Source: Candidatus Liberimonas magnetica
GTDB lineage: Bacteria; Elusimicrobiota; Endomicrobiia; Endomicrobiales; JAFGIL01
Reading direction: 5' to 3'
Length of the DNA: 64,000 bases
Assembly: GCA_020523885.1 (NCBI GenBank)
Contig: JAJAPY010000005.1
Location: 1 to 64,000, forward strand
The notes under the pieces are model-generated. The model made no database searches. It was given only the letters and a program-made list of their open reading frames with translations, and was not told the origin of the DNA. A program made the position numbers and the translations under genes. Of the stretch, positions 53,868-62,195 are shown piece after piece. Each line of letters begins with the position of its first letter. Position 1 is the first letter of the stretch.

Positions 53868-54035
53868 TCAATTTTTTGGTTTTAAACTAGCCGCTGCAAG
53901 ATTCTTTACTTCTTCCATGATCTCTTGTCGTGTTGCTATCTCTTTTCGCTCAAGTACGTTTATTATGGCTTCCTGGATATAAACAAGCGTTCTTGCAGTT
54001 TCTTCTAAAGTAACTTCTTTTATTTCTTCAGGCAT
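53868..54035 (-). CDS. Small acidic helical protein (55 residues)
   Basis: Begins MPEEIKEVTLEETARTLVYI, continues with an amphipathic helix containing ERKEIATRQEIMEEVKNLAA, and ends SLKPKN. Its start overlaps the end of the upstream gene by 8 bases. A decayed copy of its C-terminal part lies near 56230-56308. Possibly an antitoxin-like or regulatory peptide; no family recognised. Confidence 0.55.
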   Translation of the reverse strand: MPEEIKEVTLEETARTLVYIQEAIINVLERKEIATRQEIMEEVKNLAAASLKPKN

Positions 54036-54432
54036 TGTTCACTCCCTTCTTAACAAGTTCTTTTGTAGAAAAATTAGAACTGAGTATCATATCGATTTTT
54101 TTATGATTTGCAAGGTTATATTCGTCCCGTTTAAGATTTTTAATCTTTGCAAAACACTCCTTATTATATTTGTTTAACCTACGTTCATTTGCGATTAAAA
54201 ACTCTATTTTATTCTTCATTCTATCTACTATCCCGTTCAAATATTCCTTCTTGGTTCTAATGGCATTCCTAATATCGGTCTGGAATAATACTTTTATGCC
54301 AATTTTAATGATAGCATTATGAACTGCATCTTCATACTCGGAATAGTCATCATATCCGTTCGGATTAAGCAGCGGGATAACTTTATCAACAATATCTTCA
54401 ACATTGTATTTCTTGTGAATTTCGTATTCCAT
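54028..54432 (-). CDS. Hypothetical protein
   Basis: A 134-residue, lysine-rich helical protein (MEYEIHKKYNVEDIVDKVIP, then RTKKEYLNGIVDRMKNKIEF). No family recognised. Its end overlaps the start of the 55-residue gene, so the two form an operon that could be a toxin-antitoxin-like pair. GGCTTGTATACC precedes the ATG, without a clear ribosome site. Confidence 0.5.
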   Translation of the reverse strand: MEYEIHKKYNVEDIVDKVIPLLNPNGYDDYSEYEDAVHNAIIKIGIKVLFQTDIRNAIRTKKEYLNGIVDRMKNKIEFLIANERRLNKYNKECFAKIKNLKRDEYNLANHKKIDMILSSNFSTKELVKKGVNNA

Positions 54433-54461
54433 AGGTATACAAGCCTTTTATTTCTTAAACT

Positions 54462-54737
54462 TTATTCTGAACCAACCATATATTCAGTAAATTTATTGCT
54501 CCACAACCTATAATTTATCGTTCTACCTGTACTAAGACCACCATTATCAAGCGTCCAATAATAGCCCTCTGGGGCCTCAGGAAGGGGGGTCAGATCATCT
54601 GAGCGGAACCATATCCCTTGCCGGACTTCATTATCGAAGTCAGTTTCATCTTCGCTGTATTTGTTCCAAAAGGCTGATTTGACGTTCTTAAATTTTAATA
54701 TGGTTTTCCTGAGTTTTTTGATTATATTTAGAAACAA
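54462..54737 (-). CDS. Hypothetical protein, possibly truncated
   Basis: A 91-residue frame with a TTG start and no ribosome site. The second half (LPEAPEGYYWTLDNGG, TINYRLWSNKFTEYM) looks like a folded domain end, so the gene may have lost its 5' part. No family recognised. Confidence 0.4.
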   Translation of the reverse strand: MFLNIIKKLRKTILKFKNVKSAFWNKYSEDETDFDNEVRQGIWFRSDDLTPLPEAPEGYYWTLDNGGLSTGRTINYRLWSNKFTEYMVGSE

Positions 54738-54840
54738 TCAAAATCTTCTATTACGACAAAAGATTAGCCCTGATCCCAATTGCATTTAAATATCTTTTAA
54801 AGAAGAAACTTTACAAGTATTTTTAAGGCTTTAAAAGCGG

Positions 54841-56115
54841 TTATTGAAATTGGATAAAAATATGGTTAAAAATACTTATAATATCTTCCCAATCTTCGGG
54901 TGTTGTAACTCCTGACTGTTCAGATTTTCTTATCTTATTGGAAAATACTTCTTGTAATTCTCTTTTTTTTAATATTTCACCTTGATAACGGTTTAACTTT
55001 TCATCGAAACCTTTCCATTGAATTGGTACATAATCTTCAGAATCAAGAGATAATACGTCTTTTCCAAAATACAATTCAATACTACATGCTAAACCATTAA
55101 TGTTTTGTTTAATTAATCCATTTGGACCAATTGTAGGATATGAATTAGCTAATTCTATATCAGGATAAGTTGTTAATTTGATATTATTAGGAAGCTTTGT
55201 TTCCTTTAATCCGCTTATTGCTGAAAATGCTGCTGTATCATTATCAAACAATGCTATTATTCTATTCTCAATGCCAGCCGCAGCAAAGAACTTGATTGCG
55301 TTAACTAAATGACCTGTTCCTCCCGGATTGCCAAACGTGAAGTCAAGAAATGAGTAATAATTATATAAGTTGGGGTACAATAATTTTAATGCTTTTTCTA
55401 AAATGTGTGCGTCTGATTTCCCTTCAGTCAAAACTATTATTTTTGAATTAATAGCATATCCGCCATTCAAAGCATCTCTTGCATTGTTAGACACTTCATC
55501 ATCGGCATTGTAATAACCTGCATTTGTAACTTCTGTTAAATCTAACGTAACATGAGAACTAGGAGGAATAATGGATAGCATCGCTCGTAATAAATATCGA
55601 AAATCAGAACAAGGAAATCCATAAAAAGTATCATCATTATCACAAATATATTTTAATAATTCTGAACAATTATCAAGAGATTTTAATTTAGAAATTGGAT
55701 ATACCCCTTCTTTAAAAATAATTTTGAATTCAGTGATAAAATCATCATAATTGTTTTTTTCAAGAACTCTTAATTCGTTTGAGAAGTATCTATCTTCATC
55801 TAAGTATTCTTTTAAATTCATTATTTTGTCAGCTTTACTTTCTTCGAAATCTTGTTTTGTTTTCAATAAATTAAATCCCATTAGATCCAGGCGTTGACAA
55901 ATACAAGAAGCCTCTGCTGAATATTCTATTCTAGTTTCTTCCTCTTTAGAATCAGCTAAATCTTTACCCCATACAAGTTCGTTTCTTTCAGAAACATTTG
56001 CCAAACGCACTTTTTTATCCATTTCTTGGTAAATCGTCATTATTTCATCACTTACGTAGCTTTTCATGCTAATTATAGGATACCCGTTTAAGCTTAAATC
56101 CCAATAACTTCCCAT
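54841..56115 (-). CDS. HEPN/Toprim-associated domain protein with Toprim
   Basis: A 424-residue protein. The N-terminus MGSYWDLSLNGYPIISMKSY with QRLDLMGFNL matches the HEPN/Toprim-associated N-terminal domain found in predicted conflict systems. The C-terminal half has a Toprim core: IIVLTEGKSDAHILEKAL (acidic Glu) and IIALFDNDTAAF (DxD). Toprim of OLD-type nucleases cleaves nucleic acid with metal. No ATPase is fused. It is probably a defence effector; its partner may be the operon directly upstream. Confidence 0.8.
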   Translation of the reverse strand: MGSYWDLSLNGYPIISMKSYVSDEIMTIYQEMDKKVRLANVSERNELVWGKDLADSKEEETRIEYSAEASCICQRLDLMGFNLLKTKQDFEESKADKIMNLKEYLDEDRYFSNELRVLEKNNYDDFITEFKIIFKEGVYPISKLKSLDNCSELLKYICDNDDTFYGFPCSDFRYLLRAMLSIIPPSSHVTLDLTEVTNAGYYNADDEVSNNARDALNGGYAINSKIIVLTEGKSDAHILEKALKLLYPNLYNYYSFLDFTFGNPGGTGHLVNAIKFFAAAGIENRIIALFDNDTAAFSAISGLKETKLPNNIKLTTYPDIELANSYPTIGPNGLIKQNINGLACSIELYFGKDVLSLDSEDYVPIQWKGFDEKLNRYQGEILKKRELQEVFSNKIRKSEQSGVTTPEDWEDIISIFNHIFIQFQ

Positions 56116-56187
56116 GTTTTACACCTACTTTCTAAATTTTTAAGTTTTATCTGAATAAAACAGAAACTTTGTCTAAATTTAGTGAGT

Positions 56188-56234
56188 ACATAAACTATTT
56201 GGAGGATCAAACACTGACGCCATATCATTTTTTT
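56188..56234. repeat. Long direct repeat, copy 1
   Basis: A 21-base core at 56207-56227 is identical to 58636-58656. Extending to about 40 bases (starting ATTTGGAG) there are only about five differences. The copies bracket the deoxyribosyltransferase/TIR-like and RusA-like genes. Confidence 0.8.
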
Positions 56235-56308
56235 TGTAATTTTTACTGAAATTTTCTTTACTTCTTCCATTATCTCTAGCCTTGTTGTTATGCCTTTACG
56301 CTCATGTA
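56229..56308 (-). pseudogene. Remnant of a 55-residue small-protein gene
   Basis: The minus frame reads ICGIHERKGITTRLEIMEEVKKIS, close to INVLERKEIATRQEIMEEVKNLA of the protein at 53868-54035. The N-terminal part is absent and the end runs into direct repeat copy 1. It records a duplication and partial loss within the island. Confidence 0.6.
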
Positions 56309-56326
56309 TGCCGCATATGCTAATAC

Positions 56327-57577
56327 CTAATCATTTTTAACACACTCCTCTGCCTTGTCAATAATTCTTCGTGCTCTACCAAGTAATCCTTCATGTGTTT
56401 GCCAGTCACAAATACCAAGTGTAAGAATCCCATCATCATCATCCTTCTTTCTTGGTATCATAACTATCTCATATCTTTCCAATTGATATTTTATTGTTTT
56501 TGGAATTTGACACAAGTTTTTTTCAACTAACGAATCAAATCCAAGGGGAGGACTAAAAATCTCGTGAAATATCGGCACTATTATACGCATTAAATTGTCT
56601 AAATCTTTAAAAACATCTTTTGATTTTGTTTTTGTTGGCCTGTAAACAACTTCTATAGCAACGGGAAAATATAATTTATCTAGAAAAGGATTTTTGTTTT
56701 TGAATTCATTAAATTGTTTCCTTATGTTGTTTTTAAAATTATTTAAATAATCATGTTCAAATGTTACGTTAGGTAATTTAATTTTTACGAGATTCTTAAT
56801 ACTAAATTCAGCATTCTGCTTTCTAAATTCATTTAATTTATTTAATAGCTCATCTTTGTGATTTCTATTACGTTTCAACAATTCGTACACACTTGCAATG
56901 TCTTGTTTAGAATGTTTCAGTATGGACTTTTGAATATCCATTTTGTACAACCTTAGCATATTGTTATAAGATTTTCCCCCAATATTTTTTAGTATCAACT
57001 CTTTTTCTTTTACATGATCGCGATATCGTTCTACGAGATCAGATAAGTCATCTCCTTCATAATCTTCACATTTTCTTTCAAGCTCATTTTTATCAACGTC
57101 TTCCAATCTGCCATATAACGCATCTACTGCAAGCCTCATTGACTCTTTTAAACATTGCATTTTGTATATTTGAAATGTTATTTTTGGATTTTGATTATTT
57201 ACACTATAATATATGCATAAATGAGATATTTGATTATCATCTTCTAATATTAGGTCGTCTTTACTTATATTTTTATTAACTGGTTTATATAGTAAGTCTA
57301 TGTAATTTTTTGCAACAGTGTGTATGTGTGGTGGAGTTTTGCCACACGCTTCTATGTACATTTCTACCCCCACATTACCTACAAATGGCGTTTTTTCTTT
57401 CATTTCCTTTATTTTCTTTACTAGCTCCAATTGAAACGCATATTTAATAGCATCTTTCATTGTATTTTTTGAATGTGGTGCTCCTGGATATACAAAGTAT
57501 ACCCAATTACGATAAAACATACGTTGATATTTACCATTTCTCATTTTGAAGGTTTTGAATATATTTTTTGTATACAT
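56327..57577 (-). CDS. Tandem RusA-like protein
   Basis: A 416-residue protein with two RusA-like regions. The C-terminal copy has FPVAIEVVYRPT, then FKDLDNLMRIIVPIFHEIF, with the D-x-D of the Holliday-junction resolvase. The N-terminal copy has KNYIDLLYKPV followed by LEDDNQISHLCIYY, keeping the later DD but not the first pair. A helical linker of about 130 residues separates them. ATG at 57577 with AGGTG before it is preferred over TTG at 57598. It starts 10 bases after the deoxyribosyltransferase/TIR-like gene. Possible substrates are branched or replication-linked DNA. Confidence 0.6.
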   Translation of the reverse strand: MYTKNIFKTFKMRNGKYQRMFYRNWVYFVYPGAPHSKNTMKDAIKYAFQLELVKKIKEMKEKTPFVGNVGVEMYIEACGKTPPHIHTVAKNYIDLLYKPVNKNISKDDLILEDDNQISHLCIYYSVNNQNPKITFQIYKMQCLKESMRLAVDALYGRLEDVDKNELERKCEDYEGDDLSDLVERYRDHVKEKELILKNIGGKSYNNMLRLYKMDIQKSILKHSKQDIASVYELLKRNRNHKDELLNKLNEFRKQNAEFSIKNLVKIKLPNVTFEHDYLNNFKNNIRKQFNEFKNKNPFLDKLYFPVAIEVVYRPTKTKSKDVFKDLDNLMRIIVPIFHEIFSPPLGFDSLVEKNLCQIPKTIKYQLERYEIVMIPRKKDDDDGILTLGICDWQTHEGLLGRARRIIDKAEECVKND

Positions 57578-57587
57578 ATCCCTGCAC

Positions 57588-58544
57588 CTATCTCTCAATT
57601 ATGTTTATTGTCGCTTTTAGTCTTTTTACAAGTTTATCTTTTAAATCATCAGGCGTGTTATAAAATATTGTGTTTATTTGGTTTAAGTCAAAGTGTAGTT
57701 CTTTTCTAAAATCTTCCCTACACAGCTGTATTACTTCAATATTAAGTCCTCTCGCAAAACCTGCCTCAAAATAAACACCACCTCTATTATGTGTGAAGTC
57801 GGCAATTAATATTTTACTTTTCTTAATTTCTGACAAAATCTCTACCGGTATATGGTTATTATGTTCCTTCAAATCTATTTTCATAGGATCTAACTTTACT
57901 GATTCATCTATAATAGCAGGAAGAATACCATTTTCCCAAATAGGGATCATATCTTTATCGAAAAACATGGCAACAAAACACTGATTACCAAAAGGTTTTA
58001 TCTTACGAAGTTCATCAACATGTTCCCATCCTTTAAGAGTTAGAACATGAAGCATCCCAATTTCCTTATCCATTTCATCAAGACCTGTAGGGACACTGAT
58101 ATATCCTAATTTTTTCGCAGCCTCACATAATCCATTCATTTCATTAGGATTCTTTGCAAAACAAACAGGATATTGATTATCTGAACTAAATAAAACAGGA
58201 GCATCAAAATGATCGGATTCTTTATAAAAGTGATTTAAAAGCATGTCAATTTTCTCTAATGGGGTTTGAGGTATTTTAATCTGAGAAAGAGTTAAATTGG
58301 TTTTATCAAAATTACAAATATCCAAAGGTTCCATATCATTATCTTTTAAATATCTAGCTAATCCGGACAATATCCATTTTCCAGGCAGTACTTTTTTCTG
58401 TATTGCATCTTCTATAGTAAAATAGTTTAACCCAATGACATAATCCCCACATATTTGGCACTCTTTTCTAAGCAGTGTTATTCCTGGACGCAAATCTATG
58501 GTTTTACACTCATTTCCACACAATAGACAATTAAAATCCTGCAT
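57588..58544 (-). CDS. Zinc-ribbon protein with deoxyribosyltransferase/TIR-like domain
   Basis: A 318-residue protein. The N-terminal zinc ribbon has CLLCGNEC and ECQICG. The C-terminal domain (about 185-310) contains QCFVAMFFDKDMIPIWENGI, HNNHIPVEILSEIKKSK, ILIADFTHNRGGVYFEAGFA and a final HFDLNQINTIFY, the pattern of the nucleoside 2-deoxyribosyltransferase-like/TIR-related superfamily that acts on nucleotides or NAD. Related domains serve as effectors in antiphage systems. AAGGAGAT precedes the ATG. It forms an operon with the RusA-like gene. Confidence 0.72.
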   Translation of the reverse strand: MQDFNCLLCGNECKTIDLRPGITLLRKECQICGDYVIGLNYFTIEDAIQKKVLPGKWILSGLARYLKDNDMEPLDICNFDKTNLTLSQIKIPQTPLEKIDMLLNHFYKESDHFDAPVLFSSDNQYPVCFAKNPNEMNGLCEAAKKLGYISVPTGLDEMDKEIGMLHVLTLKGWEHVDELRKIKPFGNQCFVAMFFDKDMIPIWENGILPAIIDESVKLDPMKIDLKEHNNHIPVEILSEIKKSKILIADFTHNRGGVYFEAGFARGLNIEVIQLCREDFRKELHFDLNQINTIFYNTPDDLKDKLVKRLKATINIIER

Positions 58545-58616
58545 TTTATCTCCTTCTCAAGCAATATATGATATCTTCAATAATGACTGCTTAAATTTAG
58601 TATTTTACTGATTTAA

Positions 58617-58666
58617 CTTTCTGTCATTTGTAGAGTCAAACACTGACGCCATATCAATTTATTTGA
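58617..58666. repeat. Long direct repeat, copy 2
   Basis: Core 58636-58656 is identical over 21 bases to 56207-56227, with similar flanks starting ATTTGTAG. It is 2429 bases from copy 1 in the same orientation. Confidence 0.8.
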
Positions 58667-58673
58667 CCTAGTT

Positions 58674-58850
58674 TCAGCGTTTGCTACCTTTAACCGGATT
58701 AGATTGGGGCTTCTCTTTTTGTATTGAACTATCTCCCAGAAGCATATCAAATATTAAATCAAGTCTCTCCTTGGCTTCCCGGTCACTACAAGACTTAATA
58801 AATTCTACCTTCTCTATAATAAGCTCTCTATTCTTTTTTATTTTAACCAT
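58674..58850 (-). CDS. Small charged protein (58 residues)
   Basis: Begins MVKIKKNRELIIEKVEFIKS, continues SCSDREAKERLDLIFDMLLG and ends with a proline- and lysine-containing tail NPVKGSKR. It is helical and short like the 55-residue protein at 53868, and like it is followed by repeat or duplicated sequence. The ribosome site is weak. No family recognised. Confidence 0.45.
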   Translation of the reverse strand: MVKIKKNRELIIEKVEFIKSCSDREAKERLDLIFDMLLGDSSIQKEKPQSNPVKGSKR

Positions 58851-58867
58851 ATTATTTGTGCCATGAA

Positions 58868-59461
58868 TTACTTACTACTATTTAACCGTTTCACAGGTTT
58901 CTTTAAAATGGTCTTGCTTTTAGGAGTAGTAACTTTAACTGGTTCAGGATTATCAATCTTTGCTTCAATTTTCTTTACTTCTTTAGCTTTATTGTGACTA
59001 AACGGATATACAGTCAACCAAATATTAAATGTATATTCCGGGCCTGATAGTGAAGCATTGCCAGATTCAACACTTATTATGCTGTATCCAAGATCAGTAG
59101 AGATAGATATTTTCTTGTTCAGCGAATATGCAGCCCCTAAAAAAGGTGTTATTGCTGAACCTGTTCCAGTTATACCTTCACAGTCGAATGAAAAAGAACC
59201 ATAATCTAATCCGGCAAATATACTATATGGGTTCTTTTGCATGAGATCATAGCTTCCGCGAAAGTTTACAAGCTTCACTTCTGGATCTAATGAGTATCTT
59301 AATTCCAATCCAGTTCTTGAAAATAGGTTATACTGGAGACCTATCCACGGATTTCCCAGAGTGATTCCTAATTTCTCAATAGAATCATTAGCTAATATAT
59401 TTGAACCTATGCAAAGCATGAAAGATGCAGTAAAAAGTATTTTATATCTATTTAAGAGCAT
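58868..59461 (-). CDS. Predicted outer-membrane beta-barrel protein
   Basis: A 197-residue protein with a signal peptide (cleavage near ILA-NDS), followed by alternating strands (SIFAGLDYGSFSFDCEG, ISISTDLGYSIISVESG, YTFNIWLTVYPFSHN) and a basic periplasmic or cytoplasmic tail (KEVKKIEAKIDNPEPVK). It overlaps the upstream secreted metallo-beta-lactamase gene by 14 bases, so the two are coupled. No specific family recognised. Confidence 0.6.
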   Translation of the reverse strand: MLLNRYKILFTASFMLCIGSNILANDSIEKLGITLGNPWIGLQYNLFSRTGLELRYSLDPEVKLVNFRGSYDLMQKNPYSIFAGLDYGSFSFDCEGITGTGSAITPFLGAAYSLNKKISISTDLGYSIISVESGNASLSGPEYTFNIWLTVYPFSHNKAKEVKKIEAKIDNPEPVKVTTPKSKTILKKPVKRLNSSK

Positions 59462-60695
59462 CTTTATACCTTTTTAACTCTTTAATTTTCTTTTTAATAC
59501 CAGACGTTCCGCCAAAGCCTAACTCAGCTGGTTTTACATAATCATTTGCCTTAACATTTGTATTTGTTCCTGTATTTGAGCTAGTGGATGCTGCATTTGT
59601 AGTTGCTGTAGCAGTGTTTGACTGTGTACTTATGTTCCCGGCTGCATCATAGGCCTTCACTGTATAGCTGTAGGGGGTTGAAGGGGTAAGTCCAGTGTCT
59701 AAGTAGGTTAAACTAGTTGTAGATGCCAAATAAGAGCCATCACGGATGATCTGATAGCCTGTAACACCTACATTATCTGTTGAAGCCGCCCAGGTTAGAC
59801 TAATAGAGGTAGATGAAACAGCAATAGCGGCTAGGTTTGATGGAGTACTGGGGTCGGTCGTATCACTCGCGGGAACAGAGCTAATTACATATGACATTGT
59901 GCCACTGGTATCTGTTCTGTATATAGTTGCTCCCGCTGCTTGAAGTCTGCTTACTGTTCCTGAATCTGGATGTCCATAAGAATTGCCCGCACCTACTTCT
60001 ATATAGGCCCGGGTAGGCTTTACTTTATCCAGAAACGCTGTACTTGAGCCATAAGCACTGCCATGATGAGGTACTTTGAGTACCTTAGCAGCTAGGTTAT
60101 TGCCATAGGTTGATACAAGTGTCGCTTCAACATTCGTATCTATATCACCGGCAAATAGTATCGATTCGCCGTTGTAGGTCATTTTTAGGACAATAGAGTT
60201 TTGATTTATTGTAGTACCATCCGAACTGGAGGTTGTACTAGGGCAGGCATTTAATACTTTTACTGTAACGCTTGAATCCCAGATAAGCAGATCATTTGCT
60301 GAAGGATAAACGATAGTACATCCTGGCTCACTTGCTGATTTTGTACGGGTAGTCTCATCACCAACTGCCCCACTATTGTTCATCTTTGTATCATAGAAGT
60401 TATTGACCTGGCAATTGTCAAAAACCCACTGAAGACCTTTATAGTGATCATCGTGAGGATGCGTTAAAACTACATAATCAATAGTAGTTACATTGTGTGC
60501 GTTTAAGAAAGAGGCTGTATTAGATGATGTAGCACTTGAGGGCCCGCCGTCAATAAGAACGTTCTTGCCGTTGGGTAGAACTATGTATTCTGAGTCTCCT
60601 TGACCTACATCAATAAAATAGACAGTCATATCGGCATATAATTCACTTATTGAAAAGACAACAATAAAACTGATCAACAATAATACTTTTTTCAT
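59448..60695 (-). CDS. Secreted ComEC-like metallo-beta-lactamase fold with FN3
   Basis: A 415-residue exported protein. After the signal peptide, the MBL domain (about 22-265) has VYFIDVGQGDSEYIVLPNG, the metal site THPHDDHYKG, LFAGDID and VPHHGSAYGSS, like the hydrolase part of ComEC/Rec2. A fibronectin type III domain follows (TPSNLAAIAVSSTSISLTW to TATATTNA), then a Ser/Thr-rich linker and a basic tail. It may degrade nucleic acid or phosphodiesters outside the cell or in the periplasm. The partner is the overlapping barrel gene. Confidence 0.82.
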   Translation of the reverse strand: MKKVLLLISFIVVFSISELYADMTVYFIDVGQGDSEYIVLPNGKNVLIDGGPSSATSSNTASFLNAHNVTTIDYVVLTHPHDDHYKGLQWVFDNCQVNNFYDTKMNNSGAVGDETTRTKSASEPGCTIVYPSANDLLIWDSSVTVKVLNACPSTTSSSDGTTINQNSIVLKMTYNGESILFAGDIDTNVEATLVSTYGNNLAAKVLKVPHHGSAYGSSTAFLDKVKPTRAYIEVGAGNSYGHPDSGTVSRLQAAGATIYRTDTSGTMSYVISSVPASDTTDPSTPSNLAAIAVSSTSISLTWAASTDNVGVTGYQIIRDGSYLASTTSLTYLDTGLTPSTPYSYTVKAYDAAGNISTQSNTATATTNAASTSSNTGTNTNVKANDYVKPAELGFGGTSGIKKKIKELKRYKDALK

Positions 60696-60808
60696 GTTTT
60701 CCCTTACATATAGCTATTTAGACAAAATAAACTTCATCTATTTTGGAAAGCGATCCAATAATCATTGTGCTGACATTTAAAATCTGGCCTATTTTAAAAA
60801 CTATTGAA

Positions 60809-60910
60809 TTATCTGTTTTCTTTTTTTGCTTTTTTTATAAGCCTTTTCTCTTTCAATGTTTTTTCGGCAATCTTTTTTACTTCTTTTCTTGCCTTTTGGT
60901 CTTTACCCAT
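60809..60910 (-). CDS. Lysine-rich 33-residue peptide
   Basis: Begins MGKDQKARKEVKKIAEKTLK and ends KAKKENR; about half the residues are lysine, arginine or glutamate. AAAGGAGAAAAACC precedes the ATG. It resembles small RNA- or DNA-binding tails. No family recognised. Confidence 0.45.
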   Translation of the reverse strand: MGKDQKARKEVKKIAEKTLKEKRLIKKAKKENR

Positions 60911-61065
60911 GGTTTTTCTCCTTTACTTTATTTTAAGCCTAATACTAAATATTGTTTTTAATTATTCAAGTCTTAACATAAAATATGACTAAATTTAAAA
61001 TGATGTTAATCAGATTAGATCTGACCATTTTTTCTTTCAAGATAACAGCTTATTTACAGCACCTT

Positions 61066-62046
61066 TTATTTCGAGTTTCGAAAAGGCCAGTCAGTAACTT
61101 CAAAATCAGTGTTATTTTTTAGTTCATAAATGTATGGTTCATCAATAAACTTATACTTAATCAGTTTTGGCTCAAATAGAACCATATTATTATAATAATG
61201 ATGTTTACTTTGGAATATGATTCCTTGATAACCATTCATTTTTGCAACGTCTGCAATATATCTTGTTATAAAATACTCTGGTTTCCAGTTTTTCTTTCTA
61301 TCAACATCCTTTTGAAATAAATCAGACAGAATCAACCCCATAGGTATCACAGGTAATCCCCGATCTTCTCCTTCCCACCAATCTCTTAAATCTAATATAT
61401 TACTTGCCTTTTCAATAAGTATTTTTTGCATATTAACAAACACTTCTTCGTTATCCAATATTTCCTTTGCTGCTGCTTCCGGTTGACTTGATAAATAAAA
61501 ATGACTTTGACCAAAATGATTATATCTGCCTTCAAATATAGGATTTTCTAATGGGTTCGGTGGATCCATATCTTTTTTTGTTAATTTTCGACCTGACACT
61601 ATTTTCCTTGCTCGGCACCATTCTTCATTAATTATTTCTGTTGTTGGAAAAAGTTTAATGTTCTCACATATTATTTTACCAATCTTGTGTTGCCCTCCCA
61701 AGAAAGGATACTTTTCTAAATACAATAAAAAGTCACGAAAACGTTTTTCATAGTACTTTCGCCACTTTGCTAGTTTATCATGAAATTCTCTTTCTGCTTT
61801 TGTCATCAAACCAATCTCTATGCCTCGACTTAATTGTGTTCCACAATTATTACAAACCAACTTATCAGCCAAATCATTTCTTAAGTTATCAGGCACATCG
61901 TAATCACAAAACAATTCTTCCAAATCAGTTCTATCACCAAGAACCCAAACCCATTCTCCACTATCGCGGGCTTGGCAATTTAAACAATACTCTATTTGAG
62001 GTTGCACTATTTTACGATATTTTTCTATTTTATTATCTTTATTCAT
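61066..62046 (-). CDS. RES-domain protein with N-terminal zinc ribbon
   Basis: A 326-residue protein. The N-terminus has CLNCQ and CNNCG, a zinc ribbon of the HEPN/RES N-terminal type. The RES domain includes WCRARKIV, FEGRYNHFGQSHFYLSSQPE and the late S in IIFQSKHHYYNNMVLF. RES toxins degrade NAD. The usual Xre-type antitoxin gene is not adjacent, and the zinc-ribbon class is often found without one, so it may be triggered by infection. An anti-phage role is inferred. Confidence 0.82.
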   Translation of the reverse strand: MNKDNKIEKYRKIVQPQIEYCLNCQARDSGEWVWVLGDRTDLEELFCDYDVPDNLRNDLADKLVCNNCGTQLSRGIEIGLMTKAEREFHDKLAKWRKYYEKRFRDFLLYLEKYPFLGGQHKIGKIICENIKLFPTTEIINEEWCRARKIVSGRKLTKKDMDPPNPLENPIFEGRYNHFGQSHFYLSSQPEAAAKEILDNEEVFVNMQKILIEKASNILDLRDWWEGEDRGLPVIPMGLILSDLFQKDVDRKKNWKPEYFITRYIADVAKMNGYQGIIFQSKHHYYNNMVLFEPKLIKYKFIDEPYIYELKNNTDFEVTDWPFRNSK

Positions 62047-62195
62047 AAAACTCTATCCATTAAATAAATTACATCTACAAGGATTGTTTTTATAACATTT
62101 TGGAGGTTGTTAGGCAACAAAGTACGTTTTGTTCCCCATATTTTGAGACATATCTGAAGACTTATTCTTTAAGGATGCGACAAAGTTAAAATATG

